Notes: generated by a model not told the origin, from the letters alone. A stretch of 64,000 bases of DNA from Actinoallomurus sp963850195 (GCA_963850195.1 CAWKKD010000005.1:2232001-2296000), one strand, 5' to 3'. Counted from the first letter of the stretch, positions 41,420 to 53,062 are shown. Translations and numbers: made by a program.

Positions 41420-42597
41420 TACGCGCCGCCGGCCTTGCGGGCGGCCAGGTGCGGGTTGACGCGGATGGCGCCCCAGAAGTTGCGCATGTAGACCGTCTGG
41501 ATCTGCACGTTGGTGCCGGTGTGCGGCGCGACGACCATCTTGTTGTCGCCCAGGTAGATGGCGATGTGCGAGACGCCGTTGAAGGTCGGGTCGTTCTTCC
41601 AGGTCAGGAGGTCGCCGGGCTGGGCCTGGCTGTACGGGATCCGCCAGCCGGTGAACGCCTGGATGTCGGCGGTGCGCGGCATGCTGATGCCCGCGCGGGC
41701 GAAGGCGTACTGGACGAGGCCGGAGCAGTCGTAGCCGCCCTCGGCGTCGGACTCGCCGCCCCAGACGTACGGGATGCCGATCTTGGACTCGGCCGCGCGG
41801 ATCACGGTGGTGACCTGCGGGGCGGTCATGACCTGTTCCGATCCGGACGGCGGTGCGCCGCCGGGCGTCGTGGTGCCGTCGTAGCGCGACTCGAGCGCGG
41901 CCGTCTTGACGCCCTTGGGCAGGGCCTTGGCGAGTGCCTTGCGGAGCTTCTCGACGTTGACGTGCGGGGCGCTGACGAGCAGCGCGTTGCCGGACGGCAT
42001 CCCGAGGGTCCGCGCGGTGGCGTGGGAGACGACCGCGTCGACCTGGCCGATGCCCATCGTGGCGTACGCGCCGACGCGTACGGCGGTCTCGTGCGTGGTG
42101 CCGCCGATCTTCGTCCAGGACGCCAGCGGAATGCCGCCGTCCTTGCCCATCGTGAACGAGATCGCGACGTCGCCGCCGGCGATGTTGCGCCACAGGGCGT
42201 CGGACCTGGCGCTGGCCTCCGGGGTGAACGCGCGGAAGGTCGACGGCTCGACGCCCATCACGCCGACCCGCTTGCCGGACACGAGCGCGCGTGCGGCGTC
42301 GACCGTCTCGACGTTCTTGACGCCCCGGACCTGCAACACGCGGGCGATGACGGCGGCGGGCAGCGTCTGCCCGGAGGCGACGAGGACGTGCGGCGTGACC
42401 GCCTTGGACAGCGGTGCGACGAAGCCGGAGGAGTAGCCGGCGGTCTCGGAGGCGGCGACGAGCCGGTCCGCGCCCAGGTTGCCCGCTGACCTGATCCCCT
42501 GGTCTCCGGCCACCACGAACGCGACATCCGCGGCGATCGTCGTGACCAGTGCAACGCCGATGACCAACGGCAGCATGCGGCGGCTGCGCCCGCGCAC
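41419..42597 (-). CDS. Secreted or anchored NlpC/P60 peptidoglycan hydrolase
   Basis: A 392-aa protein with an N-terminal signal anchor (MLPLVIGVALVTTIAADVAF), a roughly 220-residue domain of unknown function and a C-terminal NlpC/P60 domain. The catalytic Cys is in GGYDCSGLVQYAFARAGI, His in V-S-H-I-A-I-Y-L-G, and a third polar residue in V-A-P-H-T-G. It would cut D-Glu-(meso)DAP bonds. GTG at 42597 with GGGAGGG. A 216-bp leader with a long imperfect hairpin and an MtrA-like site precedes it. Confidence 0.9.
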   Translation of the reverse strand: MRGRSRRMLPLVIGVALVTTIAADVAFVVAGDQGIRSAGNLGADRLVAASETAGYSSGFVAPLSKAVTPHVLVASGQTLPAAVIARVLQVRGVKNVETVDAARALVSGKRVGVMGVEPSTFRAFTPEASARSDALWRNIAGGDVAISFTMGKDGGIPLASWTKIGGTTHETAVRVGAYATMGIGQVDAVVSHATARTLGMPSGNALLVSAPHVNVEKLRKALAKALPKGVKTAALESRYDGTTTPGGAPPSGSEQVMTAPQVTTVIRAAESKIGIPYVWGGESDAEGGYDCSGLVQYAFARAGISMPRTADIQAFTGWRIPYSQAQPGDLLTWKNDPTFNGVSHIAIYLGDNKMVVAPHTGTNVQIQTVYMRNFWGAIRVNPHLAARKAGGA

Positions 42598-42664
42598 GGC
42601 ACCCTCCCTCGTCCCCGCTCGAAAGTCGTACGACTATGGCCCACAGGGGCGATGGTCGTCCAGA

Positions 42665-42720
42665 TACCCGTAGCCACAGGCGTCACTCGCGTTGGAGTGA
42701 CGGCTGTCCGTGTACGGGTA
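42665..42720 (-). other. Long imperfect hairpin in the NlpC/P60 leader
   Basis: Outer arms TACCCGTA/TACGGGTA (42665-42672 and 42713-42720) and inner arms CAGGCGTCACT/AGTGACGGCTG (42677-42687 and 42696-42706, one mismatch) form a two-part stem with an 8-nt loop, 68 bp before the start codon. Possible regulatory RNA structure or attenuator. Confidence 0.5.
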
Positions 42721-42731
42721 CCCGACACTGA

Positions 42732-42749
42732 GATAACACTGCGGTAACG
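42732..42749. promoter_or_regulatory. MtrA-like direct repeat GATAAC-N6-GTAACG
   Basis: GATAAC and GTAACG start 12 bp apart upstream of a peptidoglycan hydrolase gene. Actinobacterial MtrA binds GTAAC-type repeats before such genes. Only an approximate match. Confidence 0.3.
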
Positions 42750-42813
42750 CAAAGATCAATACCGACGAAGGCGATATTGACGAATTCTCCAACGAAATTC
42801 GAGAGTCATCCGG

Positions 42814-44793
42814 TTACCCCGCGTGACCTGCGGTGAGTTCGGCGGACAGTGCGCCGGGCTCGGTGACCGGCATCCTGCACGTGAAGTCACGGCACACGTA
42901 CGCGGCCGGGCGGCCGTCGACGGGCGTGCGTCCCTCCATGAGCGGGACGCCGGATCCGGTCGCGACCACGGCGGGTAGCGGGCTCAGCAGCGCCGTGCGG
43001 TGCAGCTCCCGCGTACGCGGGTCGTCCGGGTCGCCGACGACGGCGACCTCGAGCGGTCCCGCGGCGTACGCCTCCGCCACGGCGAGCCCCCAGCCCGCGA
43101 ACCGCGCGTAGCGCTCGGCGAGGGGCGTGACCGGCCCCAGCGCGGAGGCGGCCGCCTCACGGTGCCGGGTCGAGCCGGTCAGCGCGGCGTAGGACAGCAG
43201 CGCGCCGGCCGCGGCGAACCGCCCCGAGGGCGTCGCGTTGTCCGTCGGGTCCTGCGGCCGCTTCCACAGCTTCTCGGCGTCGTCTGCGGTGTCGTAGAAG
43301 CCGCCGTGGCCGTCGGCGAACCTCTCGAGCACCACGTCGAGCAGCTCGCCCGCGAAGTCCGCGTGCGCGGCGTCGCCGGTCACGCCGTACAGCGCGATGA
43401 GGCCCTCGGCGACGTCGGCGTAGTCCTCCAGCACGCCCACGTTGGCGCCGGCACGGCCGTCACGCGAGGTGCGCAGCAGCCGCCCGTCCTTCCAGTGGAC
43501 CTCCCGGAGCAGGCGCGCGGCCTCGACGGCCGCGGTGACCAGATCCGGCCGGTCGAAGTACGCGCCGCACTCGGAGAGCGCCGCGATCGCCAGGCCGTTC
43601 CACGCCGCCACGACCTTGTCGTCACGCGCGGGCGGTACGCGCCGCACCCGCGCCTCCAGCAGCGCCACGCGCACCCGTGAGTACCGCTCCTCGTCGTCGG
43701 GCTCGCCCAGGAGCTGCAGCACCGACGTGCCGTGCTCGAACGTGCCGGTGACCTCGAACAGCGCGGCGGCGTACGCCCCGTCGTCCGGTCCGAGCACCTC
43801 GGTGAGCTGCGCGGGCGTCCAGACGTAGTACGCGCCCTCCTCGTGCTCGCCCTCGGGGTTCTCGCTGTCGGCGTCGAGCGCGGAGGCGAGCCCGCCCTGT
43901 GCGGTGCGCAGGTCGCGCAGCATCCAGTCGCACGTCTCGACCGCGACGCGGCGCGCGAGCGCGGAGCCGGTGAGCCGCCACCAGTGCGCGTACACGCGGG
44001 CCAGTAGGGCGTTGTCGTAGAGCATCTTCTCGAAGTGCGGCACGGTCCACTGCGCGTCGACGGAGTAGCGCGCGAACCCGCCGCCGAGCTGGTCGTAGAT
44101 GCCGCCGCTCGCCATCGCGCGCAGCGTGTGCTCCGCCATCGGCAGCCCGTCGCCGCCCGCGGCGGCGTGGCGCAGCAGGAACTCCAGCGCCATCGACGGC
44201 GGGAACTTCGGCGCGCCCCCGAACCCGCCGTACGCCGGGTCGTGGTTCTCGCTCAGGGCGCGGACGGCGGCGTCGGTGACCCCGGCCGACGGCGCGCCGT
44301 CACCGGCCACCCCGGCCTGTCCGCCGAGCGCGTCGACGATCTTGCTCCCCTGCTCGAGGACCTCGTCGCGCCGCTCGGTCCAGGTCTGCGAGACGGCGGC
44401 CAGGAGCTGGCGGAAATTCGGGCGCGGGAAGTAGGTGCCGCAGTAGAACGGTTCGCCGGACGGCGTCATGAAGACCGTCATCGGCCAGCCGCCCTGCCCG
44501 GTCATCGCCTGGGTGGCCTCCATGTAGACCGCGTCCACGTCGGGGCGTTCCTCGCGGTCCACCTTGACGCTGACGAACAGCTCGTTCATCTGCCGCGCGG
44601 TCGCCTCGTCCTCGAACGACTCGTGCGCCATGACGTGGCACCAGTGGCAGGCGCTGTATCCGATCGACAGCAGGATCGGGACCTCACGCCGCCGTGCCTC
44701 CGCGAACGCCTCCTCGCCCCACTCGAACCAGTGGACCGGGTTGTCGGCGTGCTGCAGCAGGTAGGGACTGGTGGCGTCCTTGAGCCGGTTCAT
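42814..44793 (-). CDS. Thioredoxin-fold DUF255 protein (YyaL/spermatogenesis-associated 20-like)
   Basis: A 659-aa cytosolic protein of full family length. The N-terminal thioredoxin-like domain starts NRLKDATSPYLLQHADNPVH, with the redox-like motif SACHWCHVMAHESF and Y-F-P-R. The C-terminal two thirds form an alpha/alpha barrel resembling N-acyl-glucosamine epimerases (GGIYDQLGGGFARYSVDAQW). The biochemical role of this very widespread family is unsettled. ATG at 44793. Confidence 0.92.
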   Translation of the reverse strand: MNRLKDATSPYLLQHADNPVHWFEWGEEAFAEARRREVPILLSIGYSACHWCHVMAHESFEDEATARQMNELFVSVKVDREERPDVDAVYMEATQAMTGQGGWPMTVFMTPSGEPFYCGTYFPRPNFRQLLAAVSQTWTERRDEVLEQGSKIVDALGGQAGVAGDGAPSAGVTDAAVRALSENHDPAYGGFGGAPKFPPSMALEFLLRHAAAGGDGLPMAEHTLRAMASGGIYDQLGGGFARYSVDAQWTVPHFEKMLYDNALLARVYAHWWRLTGSALARRVAVETCDWMLRDLRTAQGGLASALDADSENPEGEHEEGAYYVWTPAQLTEVLGPDDGAYAAALFEVTGTFEHGTSVLQLLGEPDDEERYSRVRVALLEARVRRVPPARDDKVVAAWNGLAIAALSECGAYFDRPDLVTAAVEAARLLREVHWKDGRLLRTSRDGRAGANVGVLEDYADVAEGLIALYGVTGDAAHADFAGELLDVVLERFADGHGGFYDTADDAEKLWKRPQDPTDNATPSGRFAAAGALLSYAALTGSTRHREAAASALGPVTPLAERYARFAGWGLAVAEAYAAGPLEVAVVGDPDDPRTRELHRTALLSPLPAVVATGSGVPLMEGRTPVDGRPAAYVCRDFTCRMPVTEPGALSAELTAGHAG

Positions 44794-44965
44794 CGAGTCT
44801 CCGGTGAAAGATTGCGTACGGGCCTGCGGCGCCGTGTGTCCGATGGGACGCGCGCAGTTCCACCGTAGTCCGCGGTGTTCGCGACGCGCTGCGCCGAATC
44901 CCCCCGGTGGGCGCCCGGCCGATCTAATCTAGACACAGGACCTCATCACGGTCGGAGTGTGGATA

Positions 44966-45349
44966 GTGGATCCGATATCAGCACCGGTGCTCGTCTCGCT
45001 CTTGTCCAAGATCTTCAGCGGCACGACAGGGAAGGTCGGCGAGCAGCTCTGGGACTCGCTGATGTCTGTGGTCCGGCGCATGTTCGGCCGGCGGAGCACC
45101 TCGGTGGAGGCGGTCAAGCGCCTCAATGAGAGGCCCGGCGACGCGGACTCCATCCGGGCACTCGCGAACGCCCTGGTCGCGGACGCCGCGCGCGACCCGC
45201 AGGCGGCGGCGCAGCTACGTCACTGGCTGGCGACGGCCGAGCGCGCCATCGTGCACGACGAGCGGGTCGTCAACACCATCACCGGCGACGTACGCGGCAA
45301 CGTCCTCCAGGCGCGCGACATCCAGACTGGCGGAGGCATCACCTTCTGA
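44966..45349 (+). CDS. Small protein with C-terminal RHIM/amyloid-like motif
   Basis: A 127-aa protein. Residues 1-20 are amphipathic or hydrophobic (VDPISAPVLVSLLSKIFSGT), about 45-100 are helical, and the last 25 residues are glycine-spaced beta-type: N103-T-I-T-G107, V-R-G111-N-V-L-Q115, A-R-D-I and ending G-G-G-I-T-F. This G-x-V-x-G-x-V-x-Q-x-x-x-I layout matches the RHIM-like (PP) amyloid signalling motifs that link bacterial NLR receptors to cell-death effectors. No NLR gene is adjacent. The GTG at 44966 has GGAG eight bases upstream; an in-frame GTG 9 bases earlier overlaps that site. Confidence 0.75.
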   Translation: MDPISAPVLVSLLSKIFSGTTGKVGEQLWDSLMSVVRRMFGRRSTSVEAVKRLNERPGDADSIRALANALVADAARDPQAAAQLRHWLATAERAIVHDERVVNTITGDVRGNVLQARDIQTGGGITF

Positions 45350-45426
45350 GGCGTTCTGCGCATCTTGCGGAACCTTTCAGCTTCATCGAAGGCACGTTCC
45401 AGGATGAACCACCAGCATCGCGGCCT

Positions 45427-45978
45427 ATGCGATTCATCCAGGGCGGAGCGGTGCTGGCCTCTGTCGCCGCACTGCTGTTCTCGTCGGCCTGCGGTTCCTC
45501 CGACGGCAAGACGACGTCGGCCAAACCGTCCACCTCGGCCTCAGCCTCAGGCGGCTTCGCCGCGTACGCGAACTGCCTGCGCCAGCACGGCGTGAACATC
45601 CCGACCGCGCGGCCCAGTGGCCGACCGAGCGGACGGCCCTCGGGCCGGCCCGGGGGCGGCGCGATGTTCGGCGGCGGCGCCAACCGGCCGGCCATCCAGG
45701 CGTGCCAGTCGCTGGCACCGCGGTTCGGGGGCCAGGGCATGCAGGCGCTCCAGGCGTTCCGTAGCTGCCTGTCCGACCACGGCGTGACGATGCCCACCCC
45801 GTCACCCGGCGCGATGCGCTCACCCGATGCCATGCGCTCGCCCGGCGCGCGACGTACCCCGGGCGGCGGCCGGTTCGGCTTCGGCGGCTTCGACACGTCC
45901 GACCCGAAGATCGCCAAGGCCATGAAGGTCTGCGCGCCGCTGCTGCCCTCGAGGACGCCTCGCCCCTCGGCGAGCTAG
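45427..45978 (+). CDS. Secreted lipoprotein with duplicated C-L-x-x-H-G-V-x-x-P motif
   Basis: A 183-aa lipoprotein (lipobox LLFSSACGSS). Two copies of a Cys-containing motif occur: YANCLRQHGVNIPT and FRSCLSDHGVTMPTP, each with a later cysteine (Q-A-C-Q-S-L, K-V-C-A-P-L). Between them are P-S-G-R and M-R-S-P repeats. Proteins of this type lie beside MacB-like exporters in actinomycetes, as here on the opposite strand. It may be an accessory or substrate-binding component. Function unknown. Confidence 0.8.
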   Translation: MRFIQGGAVLASVAALLFSSACGSSDGKTTSAKPSTSASASGGFAAYANCLRQHGVNIPTARPSGRPSGRPSGRPGGGAMFGGGANRPAIQACQSLAPRFGGQGMQALQAFRSCLSDHGVTMPTPSPGAMRSPDAMRSPGARRTPGGGRFGFGGFDTSDPKIAKAMKVCAPLLPSRTPRPSAS

Positions 45979-46122
45979 CGGGTTGTCCGGCGGGTCCTCA
46001 GGTTGCCACGCGGCACCCAGGCCTGCCGGACGCGCCTCGGCGAGTTGGGACGGCGGGTTCCGGACGTGCCGGACGCGCTCTAAGACGACACTGGAAGCCG
46101 AGCCTGTAAAAAGGCCCGGCAC

Positions 46123-46158
46123 AGGCCGGCGGGGCCGTGTGGGCGGCCCCGCCGGCCT
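46123..46158 (-). terminator. Rho-independent terminator of the macA-macB-like operon
   Basis: A perfect 14-bp stem (46123-46136 with 46145-46158) with an 8-nt loop directly after the stop of the DUF5666-like gene. TTTTT follows in the minus direction (46108-46112). Confidence 0.8.
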
Positions 46159-46716
46159 TCAGCCGTTCTGCGCGACGCTGGTGGCGGTCACGGTGCCGTC
46201 CTGGCCCGGCGCGCCCTGTACGACGACGGACGACCCGGTCTTGAGGTTCTTGGCCTTGGCGCTCTTGGCGATGGTGACCTTCGTGGAACCGGTCGTCTTC
46301 ACGCGCACGATGCCGGTGGGGGTCTGCACGTAGATGATGTCGCCGTCGACGAGCTTGACGGTGCCGGTGGTCCCGCCGCCGAGCCCGCGCTGCGCGGTGC
46401 CGCCGCCCTGGGGGCCGCCGAAGTTCCCGAAGCCCTGACCGCCGCCGCCCTGGCCGCCCCGGCCCGCGACGAGCCGGCTGAGGATGTCGGCCGGGTCGGC
46501 CTGCTTCTTGGCGCCCCAGTGCTTGTCCGCCTGGATGCCGCCGAGGAAGCCGGCGACGATGAGCACGCCCGCGCCCAGCAGCAGGGTGACCGAGGGCGTC
46601 CCGCGCCGGGGCGGTGGCGCCGCCGCCAGCTCGGCGTCGAGGTCGCCGTCGAACGGCGACGTGCTCAGCAGGTCCTCCCGGGGCGGCGCCTCAGTCTTGC
46701 GCCGGGATCCAGTCAC
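46159..46716 (-). CDS. Membrane protein with OB-like DUF5666-type domain
   Basis: A 185-aa protein with a cytoplasmic tail, one span (TPSVTLLLGAGVLIVAGFLG, about 38-57), a Gly/Gln-rich linker (GRGGQGGGGQGFGNFGGPQG) and a beta-rich C-terminus (GTVKLVDGDIIYVQTPTGIV then VVVQGAPGQDGTVTATSV) like DUF5666. The GTG at 46716 has AGAGGAG six bases upstream; an ATG six codons earlier has none. Last gene of the exporter operon, probably an accessory factor. Confidence 0.75.
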   Translation of the reverse strand: MTGSRRKTEAPPREDLLSTSPFDGDLDAELAAAPPPRRGTPSVTLLLGAGVLIVAGFLGGIQADKHWGAKKQADPADILSRLVAGRGGQGGGGQGFGNFGGPQGGGTAQRGLGGGTTGTVKLVDGDIIYVQTPTGIVRVKTTGSTKVTIAKSAKAKNLKTGSSVVVQGAPGQDGTVTATSVAQNG

Positions 46717-46726
46717 GTTCGCTCCT

Positions 46727-48006
46727 CTATTCATGGCGAAGGGCTTCGATGGGCCGGAGCTTGGCCGCGCGGTTGGCCGGATAGCTGCCGAAGAACAGGC
46801 CGATGGCGACGGAGACACCGAGGGCGAGCGCGATCGAGCTCGGCACGATGACCGGCTGCACGCCGACCACCTTGAACCTGCTGCCGATGACGCCCGCCGC
46901 CACGCCGAGCAGCCCGCCGAGCAGGCTGAGCACGGTCGCCTCGACCAGGAACTGGCCGAGGATGGCGCCCCGGGGCGCCCCGATCGCCTTGCGGATGCCG
47001 ATCTCGCGGGTCCGCTCGGTCACCGTCACCAGCATGATGTTGGTGATGCCGATCCCGCCCACCAGCAGGCTGATGGCGGCGACCGCGCCGAGCAGCACGG
47101 TGAACGTCTTGCTGCTGCTGCTGATCGCGGACTGCAGCGTCGCCTGGTTGAGGATCTGGAAGTCGGCCGTGTTGGTGCCGGTGATGCCGTGCCGCTGGTT
47201 CAGCGTGTCGGTGATCTCGGACTGCGCCGCGTCGACGGACTTCGGCGTCTTGGCCTGGACCACGATCTGGTTGAGCGGCCCGTACCCGGTGAGGCTCTGC
47301 TGTACGGCCGGCAGCGGCGCGATCGCCACGTCGTCGGCGTCCTGGAACCCCGACGAGCCCTTGGTCCTCAGCACGCCCACGACCGTGAAGTTCACGCCGC
47401 TCACGGTGATCTGCTTGCCGATCGGGTCGACCGTGCCGAACAGGTCCTGGTTCACGGTCTGGCCGATCACGACCACCTTGCGGTCGTTCAGCACGTCGTC
47501 GGCGGTGAAGTAACTGCCACGCTCGACCGGGTCGTTCGACGCCTCGAAGTAGGCCGGGTACGTGCCGACGAACTGCTGGATCGGATGGCTGGACCCGGCG
47601 TACGTGGCGTTCGAGGAGGAGGCGTTGACCACCGGGGAGACGGACCGGACGGACGGGGTGTTCGCCGGGTCGGCGAGCGCACGCGCGTCCTCGACGGTCA
47701 GGTCGCGCGCCTGCGTACGCGGGCCGGTCTGCCGTTGCTGCCGACCGCCGCCACCGCCGAAGAGGCGCGCGAACCCGCCGCCTCCGCCCGCTCCCCCACG
47801 GCCGCCGCCCGACGTGGACGGCGTCACGGTCAGCGTGTTCGTGCCGAGCCGCTCGATGTTCTTCTGGACCTGCTTGGACGAGCCGTTGCCGACCGCGACC
47901 AGCAGGATCACGGCGCCGACGCCGATCAGAATGCCGAGGGTGGTCAGGCCGCTGCGCAGCTTGTTCGCCGCGAGCCCGCGGATCGCGAACCGGAGTACCT
48001 CGAATG

Positions 48007-48010
<4 letters not shown>
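46727..48010 (-). CDS. MacB-like ABC transporter permease (FtsX superfamily)
   Basis: A 427-aa protein: span 1 (SGLTTLGILIGVGAVILLVA), a large extracytoplasmic MacB core domain with a Gly-rich insert (GGGRGGAGGGGGFARLFGGG), then three C-terminal spans (GAVAAISLLVGGIGITNIML and on). TVTERTREIGIRKAIGAPRG is the conserved cytoplasmic segment. Couples ATP hydrolysis to mechanotransmission. Starts in an ATGA overlap with the ATPase gene. Confidence 0.9.
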
Positions 48011-48725
<715 letters not shown>

Positions 48726-48729
<4 letters not shown>

Positions 48730-49910
48730 CCGCGGCCTCCGATGCGGACGCCGCCGCCACCGCCGCCGCCACCACCGAAGCCGCCGGGGAAGCTCCCGGA
48801 CGGGAACCCGGTGCCGCCGTTCGTGCCGCCGGCGGTCGCCATCACGACCTGGTCGCCCTCGCTGAGCCCGGACTTGATCTCGGTGCCCAGGTCACCCTGG
48901 ACGCCGGTCTGCACGGTCCGGCTGACCTGCTTGCCGTGGTCCATGACGGTCACCGTGCTCTGCCCGCCCGCGGTGCGCACGGCGGCGGCCGGGACGTACA
49001 GCGCGTCCGCGGCCTGCGCGACCGTCACCTGGACGGTGGCGGTGGCGCCGATGCGCAGCCCCTCGGGCGGCTCGGTGAGGGAGACCGTCACGCCGTACTG
49101 GACGACGTTGTTCGAGGTCGTCGAGGTCTGGTCGATCGCGGTCACCTTGCCGCGCGCCTGCGTACCGCGCATCGCGTCAAAGGTCACGCTCGCCTGCTGA
49201 CCCTTCTTGACCTTCGCGACGTCGGCCTCGGTGAACGCGCCCTTGATTTCGAGCTTGTTGGTGTCGGCGAGGGTGATGAACCCGCTGCCGGTGCTCGAAC
49301 CACTGCTGGCGCTGGATGACTGGCTGGACCCGGATGACTGGTTGGAGCCGCTCGAGCCGCTCGAGCCGCTGGATCCACTCGAGCCGCTCGAACTGCTCGA
49401 GCCTCCGGAGGAGCCGCCGACGGAACCGTTGACGGCCACGATCGTGCCGGTGAACGGCGCGGTCAGCTCGGTGGCGTCGAGGTCACGGCGCGCGCTGTCA
49501 TAGGAGGCCTTGGCCTGGACGTAGCTGGAGTACCCGGCGGCGCTGGACGTGTCACCGTCCTCGGCGGCGGTGAGGGCGGCCCGTGCCGACCGCAGGGAGT
49601 CCTGCGCGCTCGCGTCGTCGAGCGTGGCGAGGACCTGTCCCTTCTTCACCTTGTCGCCGACGTCGACCTTGACGGCGTCGACGGTGCCGCTCGTACCGAA
49701 GGACAGATCACGGGAGTTGGCGCTGGCGACCGAACCGGAGGCGGACACCGACGACACGACGGTGCCTCGGCCCACGCGCACGATCCGGCCGGGAGAGGAG
49801 GCGCCGGCATCATCGCGCAGCGACAGGTACGCCACGACCGCGCCGGCCGCGAGAAGGAGGGCCAGGGTGCCGTTGAGAAGCACACCCCGACGCCGGAAGA
49901 GGGGTTTCAC
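48726..49910 (-). CDS. MacA-like periplasmic adaptor (HlyD family)
   Basis: A 394-aa adaptor with one N-terminal span (GVLLNGTLALLLAAGAVVAY), a barrel-sandwich hybrid (GTVDAVKVDVGDKVKKGQVL) and beta-barrel domains. Where the hairpin would continue there is a 45-residue Ser/Gly tract (GSSGSSGSSGSSGSN) coded by a short tandem repeat at about 49300-49410. The C-terminus is Gly-rich. The GTG at 49910 fits the membrane anchor, but its ribosome-binding site is poor; an ATG at 49997 is possible. First gene of adaptor-ATPase-permease-DUF5666. Confidence 0.87.
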
Positions 49911-50012
49911 CCGCCACAGACTCGCGGACCCGGCTGGGTCCAGGCTGACCCGATCCTGAAAGATTCCTCCGAGCCCGTCCCGCAATGCCCGGATCATTCC
50001 GCCCGACCTGGT

Positions 50013-50030
50013 CCTTCAGGGAATTCTCAG
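50013..50030. promoter_or_regulatory. Two-component response box upstream of both adaptor genes
   Basis: On the minus strand: CTGAGAATTCCCTGAAGG, that is two CTGARR half-sites starting 11 bp apart, as in front of htrA and of the response regulator. It lies in the gap between the two divergent adaptor genes. Confidence 0.55.
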
Positions 50031-50076
50031 GCGGGACTCGGCTCTCCATCACTTTCGCCGTACAAGATCGTGTGAC

Positions 50077-51450
50077 GTGACCGTACGTGACGTGAAACCG
50101 CCATGGCTCGCCGCGGGCGCGGTAGTCCTGATGGCGACCGGGCTCGGCGCCACGAGCGACACACCCGCGCATGCCGGTTCGTACGCGACGGTGCGGCGCG
50201 GCGACGTCAGCACGGTGGCCGGCGCTGCCGGAACCGTACAGAGCGCCGACACCCGCGAGCTGGCCTTCGGCACGTCCGGAACGGTCAGCAGGATCGCGGT
50301 CAAGCCCGGCGACCACGTACGCGCCGGTGCCGTTCTGGCCCGCCTCGACGAGGCCGAGGCCAAGGACCAGGTCGCGGTCGCCAAGGCCGCGCTCGCCGCG
50401 TCCCAGGACACCTACGACAAGGCGCGACAGGGCATCTGCGCGGGCGGCGGCGGCAACGGTGGTACGTCCGGCGGCGCGACACCGGCCCGCCCGGCGAGCT
50501 TCCCCGAGAGCGGCGTCTCCACCGGATCCGCCGGGTCGGCCGACACCGCGTCGGCCCGGTCCGCGCATCGGTCCGGCGGGTCCGCCGGATCCGGGCCGTC
50601 CCCGACGCCCACACCCACGCCGATCCCACTCCGCCCACTCCCGACGCCCACCTCGCCCAGCCCGACGCCGACCCGTACCGGGCGGCCGACGGGGCGCCCG
50701 GCGCCCAGTGGCCATCCCGGATCCGGCCGCCGTCACGGCGGTCGAGGTGGTGGCGGCGGAGGCGGCTGCAAGCCCGGTGACGTCGAACAGGCCTCGGCGA
50801 ACGTCACCCAGGACGAGGTGAAGGTACGCCAGGCCGAGCGCACGCTCGACGCGACCACCCTCACCGCGCCGATCTCCGGCACCGTGCTGACCGTCGCGGG
50901 AGTCACGGGCGGGCAGGTCGGCAGCGGCGGGCGAACCGGGTTCATCACCCTCGGCGACCTGACCGACCTCCAGGTACGCGCGATGTTCCCGCTGGGCGAG
51001 GTGAACCAGCTCAAGATCGGCCAGCCGGCGACGATCGCCCTCGGCATGCAGCCGGGCCGCACGTACACCGGTTCCGTCACGCGCATCGACCCGGCCGCGA
51101 CGACCAGCGGCACGCTGGCGCTGTACGGCGTCATGATCTCCCTGGACGCCGGTCCGCCAGGGCTGCTGACCGGCATGAGCGCGACCACCGAGGTCACGAC
51201 CGACCAGGCGGAGGACACCCTGTACGTCCCGGTGGGAGCCGTACGCCCCAAGACGACCGGCGGGACGGCGGACACCGCGGACGTGCTGGTGCGCAAGGGC
51301 GGCCGTACGACGGTCCGCACGGTGCACCTCGGTGTGCGCGGAGACCGCTACATCGCCGTCACGTCCGGCCTGTCCTCCGGCGACCGCGTCGTCATCCCGA
51401 CCGGCACCGGCACCGACGGCTTCCCCGACCCACGCTTCCCCGGCGCCTGA
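50077..51450 (+). CDS. Second HlyD/MacA-like adaptor protein
   Basis: A 457-aa protein related to the divergent adaptor: GAAGTVQSADTRELAFGTSG then TVSRIAVKPGDHVRAGAVLA (biotinyl-lipoyl-like). A 130-residue insert rich in Pro, Thr and Gly (PTPTPTPIPLRPLPTPTSPS) with two lone cysteines (G-I-C-A-G-G and G-C-K-P-G) splits the hairpin. The N-terminus has a weak signal or anchor (WLAAGAVVLMATGLGATSDT). No ATPase or permease follows, so it may exchange with the MacA-like protein. Confidence 0.82.
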   Translation: MTVRDVKPPWLAAGAVVLMATGLGATSDTPAHAGSYATVRRGDVSTVAGAAGTVQSADTRELAFGTSGTVSRIAVKPGDHVRAGAVLARLDEAEAKDQVAVAKAALAASQDTYDKARQGICAGGGGNGGTSGGATPARPASFPESGVSTGSAGSADTASARSAHRSGGSAGSGPSPTPTPTPIPLRPLPTPTSPSPTPTRTGRPTGRPAPSGHPGSGRRHGGRGGGGGGGCKPGDVEQASANVTQDEVKVRQAERTLDATTLTAPISGTVLTVAGVTGGQVGSGGRTGFITLGDLTDLQVRAMFPLGEVNQLKIGQPATIALGMQPGRTYTGSVTRIDPAATTSGTLALYGVMISLDAGPPGLLTGMSATTEVTTDQAEDTLYVPVGAVRPKTTGGTADTADVLVRKGGRTTVRTVHLGVRGDRYIAVTSGLSSGDRVVIPTGTGTDGFPDPRFPGA

Positions 51451-51477
51451 CCCCGACGGCACACGACATCCAGGCAA

Positions 51478-51515
51478 CACGACGGCCCGGACCCCATCCG
51501 GTCCGGGCCGTCGTG
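51478..51515. terminator. Bidirectional hairpin between the adaptor and htrA
   Basis: A perfect 16-bp stem (51478-51493 with 51500-51515, arm CACGACGGCCCGGACC) with a 6-nt loop lies between convergent stops. Strong enough for both strands; no U-tract. Confidence 0.8.
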
Positions 51516-51571
51516 GCGGTCTTCCTCGTAGGAGGGCTCGAGGGCGACCGCTCGAATCGCGGGAGCCTGGG

Positions 51572-52996
<1,425 letters not shown>

Positions 52997-53062
52997 CGCT
53001 CACTCCCAAGATCCGTCGTCTTACTGATGACCACAGAATCGCCCTCGCGGCTGGAGCCGCCC

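Noticed and set aside
49300..49410. Short CTCGAGCCG-type tandem repeat as a regulatory minisatellite
   Set aside because: It lies within the MacA-like coding sequence and is explained by its Ser/Gly linker.
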